Below are positions 1-8,569 of a stretch of 64,000 nucleotides of DNA, one piece after another (the stretch's first letter is position 1; each line of letters begins with the position of its first letter). The DNA comes from CAYNVQ01 sp964400735 (GTDB lineage: Bacteria > Acidobacteriota > Aminicenantia > Aminicenantales > Aminicenantaceae): assembly GCA_964400735.1 (NCBI GenBank), contig CAYNVQ010000006.1:62001-126000 (forward strand), written 5' to 3'. Position numbers and translations under genes: made by a program. The notes below the pieces were generated by a model. That model saw only the letters and a list, made by a program, of their open reading frames with translations. It had not been told where the DNA came from and ran no database searches.

Positions 1-1
1 C

Positions 2-1309
2 AATCAGGTCTCGTCTGGCCTGGATCGGGAACCCTCCTTCTCCCCCGATGGCAAGTTTATTGCCTATGTGGGCTTTCGTGAAAGAGATGATTGGCGAAAG
101 CGCTCCCGTTTTGACGGTGACCTATGGGTTGTTCCTTCGACGGGAGGAACACCTTTGAAGCTTGCCAATGTGGATGGCCGGTTGAGAGGGCCACTTTGGT
201 CGCCTGATGGAAGGTTCATCGCTGCACACTATGAGCCAGGAGGGACCAACGACAGCAAGGCAATATGGGTGTACCCCGTTGCACCTGATGTATCAAGTGC
301 AAGTGAACCCATCAAGATTTCGCTTCCTCGGTCAAGCTGGAACATGCTGGCAGGCTGGACACCGCAAAACGAGCTCGGGGTTTTCATTCAATCGGAAGGT
401 CACAGTGCGATTTACACCGTGCCTGCCTCTGGAGGTAAGGCAGTGCAGGTGACCCCTGAGCCCGGAGGTTATTACCCGAGATGGTCACCAGATGGAGAGC
501 GCATCTACTTCAGAGCGTTCAATGAGGAAAACGAAAAGGTCACCACACTCTATGTCCCTGCTGTGGGAGGCAACCCCATCGAGATTCCTGTGGAAGCAGA
601 ACGGCGGCTTGTGTCTAGAGTGCCAGGCGGCGGCCTCGATGTTTCGCCTGATGGCGAGAGAATCGTTGTCAGCGCTTATCAGGATCCATATGACCGCGTA
701 GAGGGTGTCGATATTTGGACGATTCCTATAACCGGTGGACGCCCAACTCGACTGACCAGCGATGGGTCTTTCGAAGGCTATCCCTGCTGGTCTCCTGATG
801 GACGGTGGATTGCGTTTACCGATTGGCATGAAAAGTCCGAGGACGAAGGTTTTGATGCCATATATATAATTCCTGCAGGAGGGGGCGAGATCAGACAAAT
901 CACCTCAGAAGCAGATAGCCTTGGGGGTGGCGCTATCGCGTTCTCGCCTGATGGAGAACGGATCGCATTCTTCTCGGAGGGTGCTATCAAGACAATTCCG
1001 TTCGAAGGAGGTCAACCCGTGGTGCTCGTTGCAGAGGTTAAATCCGGCAGGCACAGTCAGTTGGCCTATTCCCCGGATGGCTCGAAGATTGCCTACAACG
1101 CAGAGGGAAAAGTCTGGATAACTAAGTTAGATGGAGGAGTACCGGAAGAGCTGCGCACGGGTCTCCCCGAAGATGCTGAGCTCAATGAATTCGACTGGTC
1201 GCCGGACGGAAAAAAAATCGCTTTTATGGTAGAGATCGGCAACGTACCCCAGTTCTGGTTCATCAGTAACTTTTTACAAGAGGAGAGACAGCTGCCTCAG
1301 CCTTTTTGA
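2..1309 (+). CDS. PD40 beta-propeller protein, 5' end outside window
   Basis: The reading frame is open from base 2, so the gene begins upstream; the first GTG (68) is internal, because a propeller blade with an SPDG turn precedes it. About 435 residues are visible. They consist of WD40-like/PD40 (TolB-type) blades, each marked by the turn WSPDG or FSPDG followed by an 'IAF/IAY' strand, at least eight times. The N-terminal region, which in relatives carries a signal peptide and TPRs, is not visible. The C-terminus reads FWFISNFLQ, a divergent form of the W-V-M-E-N-F-L-P ending shared by the cassette propeller proteins downstream. Such proteins are periplasmic or secreted in related bacteria. 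The exact role is unknown and no catalytic residues are recognisable. It precedes the first kinase-regulator cassette by about 160 bp and may be the output gene of a cassette lying upstream. Confidence 0.85.
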   Translation, partial: NQVSSGLDREPSFSPDGKFIAYVGFRERDDWRKRSRFDGDLWVVPSTGGTPLKLANVDGRLRGPLWSPDGRFIAAHYEPGGTNDSKAIWVYPVAPDVSSASEPIKISLPRSSWNMLAGWTPQNELGVFIQSEGHSAIYTVPASGGKAVQVTPEPGGYYPRWSPDGERIYFRAFNEENEKVTTLYVPAVGGNPIEIPVEAERRLVSRVPGGGLDVSPDGERIVVSAYQDPYDRVEGVDIWTIPITGGRPTRLTSDGSFEGYPCWSPDGRWIAFTDWHEKSEDEGFDAIYIIPAGGGEIRQITSEADSLGGGAIAFSPDGERIAFFSEGAIKTIPFEGGQPVVLVAEVKSGRHSQLAYSPDGSKIAYNAEGKVWITKLDGGVPEELRTGLPEDAELNEFDWSPDGKKIAFMVEIGNVPQFWFISNFLQEERQLPQPF

Positions 1310-1318
1310 TGAAAAGAA

Positions 1319-1402
1319 TTGGGACGTTTCTATTTTTTCTTGCGTCCAAGCCTACTGAAAAACAAACTCTAACCATTTACTTAAAAAAAATGAACCGTCT
1401 CC
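1319..1402. repeat. Imperfect inverted repeat, GGGACG-type
   Basis: Between the propeller gene and the first kinase, GGGACGTTTCTATTTTTT is followed about 50 bp later by AAAATGAACCGTCTCC. The reverse complement of the second resembles the first with a few differences. Related GGGACG..TTC words recur at 11534, 32515 and at the ends of the 151-bp elements near 42.7 and 43.3 kb, so this may be a decayed copy of a dispersed REP-like element. It may also act as a terminator. Confidence 0.4.
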
Positions 1403-1423
1403 TTTTTCTTTCAGGAAAAATCT

Positions 1424-1462
1424 TTACAATTCCATGACAACTGAGTAGCCATAGATGATAAA
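1424..1462 (+). promoter_or_regulatory. Phased half-sites and promoter of first kinase
   Basis: TTACA (1424-1428) and TGACA (1435-1439) lie 11 bp apart. ATGACA (1434-1439) can serve as a -35 element, with GATAAA (1457-1462) as a -10 after a 17-bp spacer. The predicted transcription start falls within a few bases of the kinase ATG at 1471, and no ribosome site is visible. The half-site layout matches that upstream of the propeller genes, which suggests autoregulation by the paired response regulator (inference). Confidence 0.5.
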
Positions 1463-1470
1463 ATGAATAC

Positions 1471-3447
1471 ATGCATTCTCTTCCTTCCAGCAGATTGAAG
1501 AGAAGTCTGCGCAAACAGGTCATCCTTTTCGGCATATCTGTCCTTTTGCCCGCCCTCGTTCTTTTCGTTTTTATCGTCCGTTTGAACAAGCAGGATAATG
1601 AGCTGAGAAAAAAGAGAGCGGTTGAGGCTCAGCAGCAGAAGGCCGAAGAGATAGGAAGGCACCTAGCAGAAAGACTGGAGAAAACGGAAAGGATTATTCT
1701 GCAGGAATTGGCTTCGGATTCCGGCAATAGCCAAAACGTCTATCGAATGCATCCTGAATTGGTCTTTATAGGAAGCATTATCAATGAAAAACTTCTGATG
1801 CCTTGGGAGGAATCCAAAGAAAAGAAACTGACCTCAGAAGGCAGCCGCTCCGAACACCTCTTAATTCAGGCCCAGCAGGCTGAGTTTGAAAAGAACGATC
1901 TGCGGCTTGCCCTATCGATATTAAAAAGAGCTCAATCTTTAACGGATTCCTCTTTCCAAAGGTGTTTTATACAGGTTCAGCAAGGAAGGGTTCTCTTAAA
2001 ATTGGGCGATGAGGAAGGGGCCCGTCGTGTTTATCGTGAGATTCTCGATCAGCCGGGTGATCTTGCTGATGAGTATGGCATCCCTTTTTTCCTTTATGCC
2101 GCTGATCGTCTTTCGGAATTGGACCCAGAGTTCGAGCCCATCCTGTACCGGCTGGAAGGTTTGATGGAAGAAATCCGCTGGCTTCCCTCCAGTGCGTTTT
2201 ATTTTATCCGGGACATTGCCGTGAAGATTCAAGAGCGGTCACAGGATTCAGCTCTTTTGGAGAGAATAGAGAACCTGGGACAAACAGTGGAGAGTTCCCT
2301 TTTAGATCTTGAAAGACTAGAGTCGCTTAAAGGTTTTGTATCGAGCTGGAGGCTGCGTCATCGTTCCCTTAATAGGTCCGAAGATTCAAAGACCTGGAGA
2401 TCCCACGGAGATATTCCCTGGATCGTCGGCCTTAGTGAGTTGAACGAAGGCCAACCGCAGGTCCTCCTCTCCTTCCATGGGCCTCGTATCTTAAGCACGG
2501 TGATCGAGGAGACTGGTTTGGCTGTGACTTTTCCAGGTTCTTGTCGGATAGCTATAAGCCCTACCGGAGAGGGCATTTCTCCAGGTGGATCTTTCGAGGG
2601 ATTCCAGCTCCACTTCGATGAAACCGATGTTTCTGCCTGGTCCAAGTCTTCTCTCCCTTTTCCCATCCTGTACTGGTCGATCCTTATTCTTGTCATCGGA
2701 TTTACCGCTTTCGGAGGTTATCTGCTCTGGCGGGATATCGGCCGGGAATTGGCGATCGCGGAAATGAGATCGCAGTTTACAGCCACTGTTTCCCACGAAC
2801 TCAAAACCCCGCTGACTTCCATACGCATGTTTGCCGAAGCCTTGACTATGGGAGTGCATAAGCAACCTGAGGCCCAAAAGGAATATCTGCAAACGATCAT
2901 CAGCGAGAGCGAACGCCTGAGCCGGCTGCTCAACAATGTCCTCGATTTCTCCAAAATCGAACAGGGAACCAGGACTTACCGATTAGAGCCTACATCACTC
3001 GAAGAAGTCATCCATGCGGCAGAAAAAGCTATGGCCTTTCCGATGAATCAAAAGGGATTTAGTCTCCAGGTTGAGGTCGAGGAAGGAATCCCCGAGATCC
3101 GAGCCGACAGAGATGCCCTCGAACAGGCCGTCCTCAACCTCCTTCACAACGCCATGAAGTATTCGGGAGATAGCCGGAAAATCCGACTTAAGCTTCACAG
3201 AAATGGAGATACGGCCTCCATCGATGTCATCGACCACGGCATCGGCATATCGGAGGAGAACAAAGGTCGAATTTTCTGCAAATTCTTCAGAATTCCAGGG
3301 ATCGAAAACCAAACCATTCCTGGCACGGGATTGGGTCTGACCATTGTTTTCCACATCGCAGAATCACACGGAGGCAGGGTAGAAGTTTCCAGCCAGCCCG
3401 GAGCAGGAAGCACCTTTTCTATTGTTCTTCCCCTGGAGGCCAGATGA
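1471..3447 (+). CDS. Membrane sensor histidine kinase, subclass A (cassette 1)
   Basis: A 658-residue inner-membrane histidine kinase. TM1 is at about residues 13-34 and TM2 at about 397-419, enclosing a periplasmic domain of about 360 residues. The middle of that domain (about 110-230) looks like TPR helices ('LRLALSILKRAQ', 'GDEEGARRVYREIL') and carries a DEYGIPF motif. After TM2 come the HisKA domain, with phospho-acceptor H442 in SHELKTPL, and the ATPase domain with N-box NLLHNAMKYSG, G1 DHGIGI and G2 GTGLGL, all intact. It overlaps the regulator gene by 4 bp (ATGA), so the two are co-translated. It most resembles the kinase at 25371. There is no HAMP or PAS domain. No Shine-Dalgarno sequence precedes the ATG and the mRNA may be leaderless. 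The stimulus is unknown; a protein ligand is plausible because the sensor is TPR-like. Confidence 0.92.
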   Translation: MHSLPSSRLKRSLRKQVILFGISVLLPALVLFVFIVRLNKQDNELRKKRAVEAQQQKAEEIGRHLAERLEKTERIILQELASDSGNSQNVYRMHPELVFIGSIINEKLLMPWEESKEKKLTSEGSRSEHLLIQAQQAEFEKNDLRLALSILKRAQSLTDSSFQRCFIQVQQGRVLLKLGDEEGARRVYREILDQPGDLADEYGIPFFLYAADRLSELDPEFEPILYRLEGLMEEIRWLPSSAFYFIRDIAVKIQERSQDSALLERIENLGQTVESSLLDLERLESLKGFVSSWRLRHRSLNRSEDSKTWRSHGDIPWIVGLSELNEGQPQVLLSFHGPRILSTVIEETGLAVTFPGSCRIAISPTGEGISPGGSFEGFQLHFDETDVSAWSKSSLPFPILYWSILILVIGFTAFGGYLLWRDIGRELAIAEMRSQFTATVSHELKTPLTSIRMFAEALTMGVHKQPEAQKEYLQTIISESERLSRLLNNVLDFSKIEQGTRTYRLEPTSLEEVIHAAEKAMAFPMNQKGFSLQVEVEEGIPEIRADRDALEQAVLNLLHNAMKYSGDSRKIRLKLHRNGDTASIDVIDHGIGISEENKGRIFCKFFRIPGIENQTIPGTGLGLTIVFHIAESHGGRVEVSSQPGAGSTFSIVLPLEAR

Positions 3448-4148
3448 AACAGATTTTGATCATCGAAGACGACATTTCCATCCTGAAAGGGCTGAAAGAT
3501 GTGCTGACCTTCAAATCCTATGAGGTTCTCGTGGCAACAGATGGAGAATCGGGATATGAAATGGCTGTTGAGAAAAACCCAGATCTCATCATCCTAGACA
3601 TCATGCTTCCCAAAATGGATGGTTTCACTCTCTGCAAAAAGCTAAGGGACGCAGGAAATATGACTCCTGTTTTGATGCTGACCGCCAGGGGAGAAGAGCC
3701 GGATAAGGTGCAGGGACTGGACATTGGTGCGGATGACTATGTGACCAAGCCCTTCTCTCTGCCGGAGCTCCTTGCCCGGGTCAGGGCCCTGCTCAGACGA
3801 AGCCCGGGAGAGGAAAAAGAGAAAACCCCTCCGGATTCGCTCAGATTGGGGAATGTTTTTCTGGATTTTAGGAAATACGAGGCCTCGAAGGAGGGATTGC
3901 CCTTGAGTCTTACTCCCAAAGAGTTCGGCGTTTTAAGGTGTCTTGCCTCCCGAGCGGGTGATGTGGTCACCCGGGATGAGCTCCTGGATGAAGTCTGGGG
4001 ATATGAAAAGTTTCCTACTACCCGCACGGTGGATAATCATTTGGCCCAGATCCGTTCCAAGATAGAGGAGAATCCCTCTGATCCTCGATATCTGATCACC
4101 GTCCATGGAGTCGGATACAAACTGGTTTGGGATGAAGAAAAAACATGA
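3444..4148 (+). CDS. OmpR/PhoB-family response regulator (cassette 1)
   Basis: A 234-residue two-domain regulator. The receiver domain covers about residues 1-120, with acidic pocket E8-D9-D10, phospho-acceptor D52 (IILDIMLPKMDG), T/A switch residues in LMLTARG and K in VTKPFS. A short linker leads to a winged-helix trans_reg_C domain ending TVHGVGYKL. The start overlaps the kinase stop by ATGA. It is expected to be phosphorylated by the upstream kinase and to bind tandem direct repeats. The four TTACA/TGACA half-sites at 4160-4197, just after this gene and before the propeller gene, are the obvious candidate target. Its closest paralog in the window is the regulator at 27338. Confidence 0.95.
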   Translation: MKQILIIEDDISILKGLKDVLTFKSYEVLVATDGESGYEMAVEKNPDLIILDIMLPKMDGFTLCKKLRDAGNMTPVLMLTARGEEPDKVQGLDIGADDYVTKPFSLPELLARVRALLRRSPGEEKEKTPPDSLRLGNVFLDFRKYEASKEGLPLSLTPKEFGVLRCLASRAGDVVTRDELLDEVWGYEKFPTTRTVDNHLAQIRSKIEENPSDPRYLITVHGVGYKLVWDEEKT

Positions 4149-4159
4149 TGTTGGGATCT

Positions 4160-4197
4160 TTACAAAATAATTACAAATTTCTTACATGGCCATGACA
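4160..4197 (+). promoter_or_regulatory. Four 11-bp-phased half-sites upstream of propeller gene
   Basis: TTACA starts at 4160, 4171 and 4182 and TGACA at 4193: four half-sites at exactly 11-bp steps, so all face the same side of the helix. This is the geometry of PhoB/OmpR-type tandem binding. The array lies between the regulator stop and the true start of the propeller gene (4255), 58 bp upstream of the ATG. Binding by the regulator at 3444 is inferred. Confidence 0.6.
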
Positions 4198-4254
4198 ACC
4201 CAGAGATTTAAAAAGCTTATCTTCGGAGTGAAACAAAATCCGAGGAGGCAAACG

Positions 4255-6345
4255 ATGAGAAAAATAACATCTTGGTTCGGCGCGATAGGGATTCTTGTTT
4301 TTGCGGTTTTATTGGGAGCGTTCTCTCAATCAGGAGAGGACCTGTTTCAGAAAGCGCTCCGGCTGGAAAGGAACGAAGGGAAACTCATTGAAGCCATCGA
4401 GCTTTACAACAGGGTGGTGGCTGAAGAGGGAAACAAGGAAATCGCTGCCCAGGCCCAACTGAGAATCGGCCTGTGCCATGAAAAGCTTGGAGAAAAAAAC
4501 ACAAAACAGGCGCAGGAGGCATTCCAGAAAGTCCTCGACAATTTTCCTGGACAGATGAATGTTGTCAAAGTAGCAAAAGAAAAATTGTCAATCCTTCTGA
4601 GTGCCAAAAAAACCGCTCAAAAAGGAGCCGAAGAATTAAGCATCCGAAAGGTTATGTCACTAAGTATTCTGGGGGGGGCGTCTCCAGACGGGCGCCTGCT
4701 CTCCTATGTGGACTGGGAGACCGGTAATGGTGAACTTGCCACAATGGAGATAGCTACCGGAAAAAAAAGGCGCCTCACGCATAAGGACTCTGAGGATGAT
4801 CCTTGGCATATGGTCAGTCGTTCCATATTCTCTCCTGATGGAAAGAAACTCGCATTCACCCGATGGAAAGCCGATGATACGTTTGACTTCCGCATTATCA
4901 ATGCGGATGGATCAGGACAGAGAGTTCTCTTAGACCATGAAGAAATATACTCTTTCCTGCCGAATGATTGGACAAAGGATGGGAAATATATTCTAGGGGT
5001 ACTCCAAGAAATTGATAAAAAGAAAAATATCGCTTATGTATCTTCTGTTGATGGGAGTCTTCAAATCATTAAGGAGCTTGATAAAAGTTCCCCAGGAATA
5101 TTGAGCATTTCTCCAGATGGACACTGGATCGCTTATGATTTTCCTCAGGATGAAAAATCAGATAGGCGGAATATCTTCCTTTTATCACAGGACGGAAGCC
5201 GCGAGATTCCTCTGTTAAAACACCCTTCCGATGACCGCTTGCTTGGCTGGGCCCCTGGAGGCGACTGGATTCTTTTTTCCAGCGATCGATCAGGAATCTG
5301 GGATGCTTGGATTATTCCTGTCAGTGAAGGAAAAACAAAAGGCGATCCCATTTTGGTCAAACAGGACTTTGGCCAGATGAAAGGAATAGGATTGCAGCCA
5401 ATGGGATTTACTCAGGATGGTTCTTTTTACTTCGGCGATCTGGTGTGGCTGGAGAATATCTATCTGGCAGAAGTCGATATAGAAAAGATCGAAGTCTTGA
5501 AGCCACCTGAAAAAATGGCTCAACGGTTCGAAGGTTCCAATTGTGACCCGGTCTGGTCTCCTGATGGCCGGTCTCTGGCTTATCTTTCCAGACGGGAGCG
5601 TCATGGTCTGGAATCTAGCGCTATCTGTATCATGAAAATAGATTCAGGAGAGGAAATTGAGCTCTTGCCAAAGCTTAGAAATCTTGGGGGATTGAGATGG
5701 CTGCCTGATGGAAAATCCTTTATTGTTTTGGGAACGGATGAGAACGACGAGACCGGACTTTTCAGAATGGATGCCAGAACTGGTGAAATAGCTTTGGTAG
5801 TGACAGGAGATTCTGGATATCACGCTCTGAGATGTTCTCCTGACGGAAAAAAAGTCTTTTATGAAGCAGATGTTTGGAGGGAAAAGACTTTTCGTATCCT
5901 GATGTTTGACCTAGATACCCAACAAAAAAAGGAGGTTTACAGGAGCGAAGGGCAGATCCTTCGTATGGACATTTCTCCGGATGGAGAACAGCTGGTATTT
6001 TATGAGGGGATGGACAACACTATAAAGCTCATCTCCGTCGAGGGAGGACAACCAAAGAAGCTTTTGAAGATAGAAGACGGTGGTATCAATGGCGTGGCTT
6101 GGTCTCCAGGCGGGAAATATATATTGTTGTCTAAGATAATAAAAGGGGGCAAGACCGGAAAATGCGAACTGTGGCGGATTACGAGTGAAGGAGGAGAGCC
6201 CGAAAAGTTTGATCTTACAGGAGACGGCCTGATAGACTTGAATATCCATCCCGGAGGATCTCGTATTGCATTTACCCTGTGGCATGTAGATGAGGAAGTC
6301 TGGGTCATGGAGAACTTCCTGCCCAGAAACGAAAATAATAAATAG
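4255..6345 (+). CDS. Secreted TPR + PD40 beta-propeller protein (cassette 1)
   Basis: A 696-residue exported protein. I chose ATG 4255 because CGAGGAGG lies just upstream and a Sec signal peptide (MRKITSWFGAIGILVFAVLL) follows; the in-frame ATG at 4186 sits inside the regulatory repeats. Mature order: TPR helices at about residues 26-120 (DLFQKALRLER, AQLRIGLCHEKLG, AQEAFQKVLDNFP, VAKEKLS), then a long run of TolB/PD40 blades with SPDG turns, ending VWVMENFLPR. It belongs to subclass A of the window's TPR-propellers by its DLFQKAL..ER.EG N-terminus, the same subclass as those at 28214 and 30376. No enzyme motif is visible. It probably acts in the periplasm as a binding or scaffold protein. 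It is the likely output, and perhaps the partner, of the preceding kinase-regulator pair. Confidence 0.9.
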   Translation: MRKITSWFGAIGILVFAVLLGAFSQSGEDLFQKALRLERNEGKLIEAIELYNRVVAEEGNKEIAAQAQLRIGLCHEKLGEKNTKQAQEAFQKVLDNFPGQMNVVKVAKEKLSILLSAKKTAQKGAEELSIRKVMSLSILGGASPDGRLLSYVDWETGNGELATMEIATGKKRRLTHKDSEDDPWHMVSRSIFSPDGKKLAFTRWKADDTFDFRIINADGSGQRVLLDHEEIYSFLPNDWTKDGKYILGVLQEIDKKKNIAYVSSVDGSLQIIKELDKSSPGILSISPDGHWIAYDFPQDEKSDRRNIFLLSQDGSREIPLLKHPSDDRLLGWAPGGDWILFSSDRSGIWDAWIIPVSEGKTKGDPILVKQDFGQMKGIGLQPMGFTQDGSFYFGDLVWLENIYLAEVDIEKIEVLKPPEKMAQRFEGSNCDPVWSPDGRSLAYLSRRERHGLESSAICIMKIDSGEEIELLPKLRNLGGLRWLPDGKSFIVLGTDENDETGLFRMDARTGEIALVVTGDSGYHALRCSPDGKKVFYEADVWREKTFRILMFDLDTQQKKEVYRSEGQILRMDISPDGEQLVFYEGMDNTIKLISVEGGQPKKLLKIEDGGINGVAWSPGGKYILLSKIIKGGKTGKCELWRITSEGGEPEKFDLTGDGLIDLNIHPGGSRIAFTLWHVDEEVWVMENFLPRNENNK

Positions 6346-6413
6346 GGCATCAAAAAGCAGTAAAATCCACCTAAAATCAACCTGTTCTCAACACATATGG
6401 TATGGATTTGTAC

Positions 6414-6430
6414 TATAATGTTAGCCGAGG
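6414..6430 (+). promoter_or_regulatory. Consensus -10 box abutting kinase start
   Basis: TATAAT at 6414-6419 ends 11 bp before the kinase ATG (6431). No good -35 is seen 16-18 bp upstream and there is no Shine-Dalgarno sequence. The predicted transcript would start within about 5 nt of the ATG, so it would be leaderless or nearly so. Confidence 0.45.
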
Positions 6431-8569
6431 ATGGGTTTTAGACTGAACTGGCAGCGAAGATCCACTGTTATTCTGGCCGGAGTCACTCTGGTTATTGGCT
6501 TTATATTGATCATGTTGGCTATCCGGGAGGCCGAGCGGGAAAAGCTGGCCAGGGAAACAGATTTAGCAAAAGAAAAGCAGAGATACGCCACTTTGTTTAG
6601 GGATGAGATCGACTCTCTTTTTTCAGGCATTGAAAAAGAAATAGCTACATCCATAGCCAATTCAGAAAAACAGCAAAATGTACAAAATCTGCCGGATGTC
6701 TGCCGCCAGATTGCCGCCAACCAAAACCTCATTGACGACGTTTTTCTAGCCGGTGCGAAAGGTGAATTGATATTTCCCCTCAAAGATCCTTTGTTCCTCG
6801 CATCGGAGAGGAGGCGACTTGCCGCTAAAAATCTAGGGAAAATCGAGGGTATCAGTCTTTTTAGGGCAGCGGAATCGGCCGAGCTCGCAGCCCAAAATCT
6901 GCCTCTGGCCATCGAGTCCTACAAGAATTTGCTCGATTCCGTACCGGATGATTCTTCCAGGGCCCTGGTTTTAAACCGTCTTGCCAGAACCTACCTGAAA
7001 TCGGGAAATTTGAACCAAGCCCTGAATATATACAATACGATCCTCGATAAACATGCCCATGAACTGAGCTCGGAAGGTATTCCCCTAGGGGTCATCTCCT
7101 TTTTCCAGATAGGGACTATCACCTTGAAGACCGAGCCGGAGAGGGCCGGGCAGACCATTCTGGAATTCTACTCTCACCTGATCAGCTCTGAATGGCCTTT
7201 GGATAAAGGCCAGTTTCAATTTTACCGAAATGTCATTCGAGAAATGGAGGAAACCTGGAGATCCGAAGGCGGCGCTGCCGAAGAGAACGACAATTTCCGG
7301 AACCGCTGGGAGGAGCTCGAAAAACAAGCGGATGCCAAGCTCGAAATTTTGACTGCGGGGGAAGACTTTATCGATAAGATCGTTCCCCTCGTTCAAGCCA
7401 GAGTATTCGAATTCGACAGAAATGACTCAGGATTTTCTCGCTTCTCCAAAATCATCGGAAATACCCTGTTCCTCATATCTGCCACGACTGTTCAACAGGA
7501 TATTGTCCTGGGAATCCGTATCGATGAAAACGTTCTGGTTCAAGATCGACTACCCATGATACAGGAGAGAATTCCGGTCCCTGAGGATTGGATCGTTCGG
7601 ATCGTCGATCTCGCCGGCCGAGTTATCTTTGGAGAGGAAGAACCGGCATCTATGAAAGCTGATCTTGATTCAGCTTTCATCCTGGGATTCGCTCGAGATT
7701 TTCCACCCTGGCAGATCCGCATTTTCCAGCAGTCCCCTCATTCCCTCGAGAAGCAGTACAATATGAAGCGCAATATCTATATCCTGATCGTGGCAGTGGT
7801 GATGGCAGTTTTATTCTTGGGTGGTTTTATGGCCATCAGGAGCACAGCAAAGGTGGTGGAGCTGGCCAGGTTGAAATCGGAGTTCGTCGCCACAGTCTCC
7901 CATGAGTTCAGGACTCCTCTGATGTCTATCCGGTATCTATCCGAAATGCTCGACGGGGGGCGCGTGAAAGGGGAGGACAAGAAAAAGCTTTATTACAGCA
8001 AGATCAACAAGGAAAGCGAGCGCTTGAGCCGGCTCATCGAGAATATGCTCGATTTTTCGAAAATCGAAGCCGGGATGAAGGAGTACAAGTTTGAAGATTT
8101 GTCTATCGAAGAGATGACTGAGGAAGTTTTGACCAGGTTCAAGGAATACATGACCGATAAAAAAATGACCTTGGAATGTGAGATTCAGGGTGCCCTGCCT
8201 GTCATTCACGCGGACAGAGAAGCGATCTCCAGGGCGCTGTTCAACCTGCTCGACAACGCTGTGAAATATTCGGGAAAGAATCCTGTGATTCATTTGAGAG
8301 CCTTCCGAGACGGAGAGGCTGTGTTTCTGGAAGTCCAGGACGCAGGTGCCGGAATCAGCAAGGACGACCAGAAAAAAGTGTTCGAGAAATTTTACCGTTC
8401 CTCCCACTCCGCCCCTAAAAGTGTCGAAGGAAGTGGCATCGGCCTTACCCTGGTCGACCACATCGTCAAAGCCCACGGCGGTCAGGTGATGTTGGAGAGC
8501 GATTTGGGTCAGGGGACCACGGTGACAATCAAGCTTCCGGTTTTGCCGAAAGGACAAAAAGATGACTAA
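6431..8569 (+). CDS. Membrane sensor histidine kinase, subclass B (cassette 2)
   Basis: A 712-residue kinase. TM1 is at about residues 11-31, directly followed by LAIREAEREK, a signature shared with the kinase at 15081. A periplasmic domain of about 415 residues follows, with TPR-like helices (AIESYKNLLDSVPDD, LNRLARTYLKSGNLNQALNIYNTILDK, split here by short gaps) and a SEGIPLG motif. TM2 is at about 449-469. The HisKA domain has H491 in SHEFRTPL, and the ATPase domain has NLLDNAVKYSG, DAGAGI and GSGIGL. The start is supported by alignment with its paralog (both begin M-x-x-x-L-x-W-Q). The gene overlaps the regulator by 8 bp. It differs clearly from the subclass A kinases in the sensor but keeps the same TPR-like core, which suggests a shared mode of sensing with different specificity. 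Confidence 0.92.
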   Translation: MGFRLNWQRRSTVILAGVTLVIGFILIMLAIREAEREKLARETDLAKEKQRYATLFRDEIDSLFSGIEKEIATSIANSEKQQNVQNLPDVCRQIAANQNLIDDVFLAGAKGELIFPLKDPLFLASERRRLAAKNLGKIEGISLFRAAESAELAAQNLPLAIESYKNLLDSVPDDSSRALVLNRLARTYLKSGNLNQALNIYNTILDKHAHELSSEGIPLGVISFFQIGTITLKTEPERAGQTILEFYSHLISSEWPLDKGQFQFYRNVIREMEETWRSEGGAAEENDNFRNRWEELEKQADAKLEILTAGEDFIDKIVPLVQARVFEFDRNDSGFSRFSKIIGNTLFLISATTVQQDIVLGIRIDENVLVQDRLPMIQERIPVPEDWIVRIVDLAGRVIFGEEEPASMKADLDSAFILGFARDFPPWQIRIFQQSPHSLEKQYNMKRNIYILIVAVVMAVLFLGGFMAIRSTAKVVELARLKSEFVATVSHEFRTPLMSIRYLSEMLDGGRVKGEDKKKLYYSKINKESERLSRLIENMLDFSKIEAGMKEYKFEDLSIEEMTEEVLTRFKEYMTDKKMTLECEIQGALPVIHADREAISRALFNLLDNAVKYSGKNPVIHLRAFRDGEAVFLEVQDAGAGISKDDQKKVFEKFYRSSHSAPKSVEGSGIGLTLVDHIVKAHGGQVMLESDLGQGTTVTIKLPVLPKGQKDD

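Noticed and set aside
4186..4254. Upstream ATG (4186) as start of the cassette 1 propeller gene
   Set aside because: It falls inside the phased regulatory array; ATG 4255 has a strong ribosome site and begins a signal peptide.
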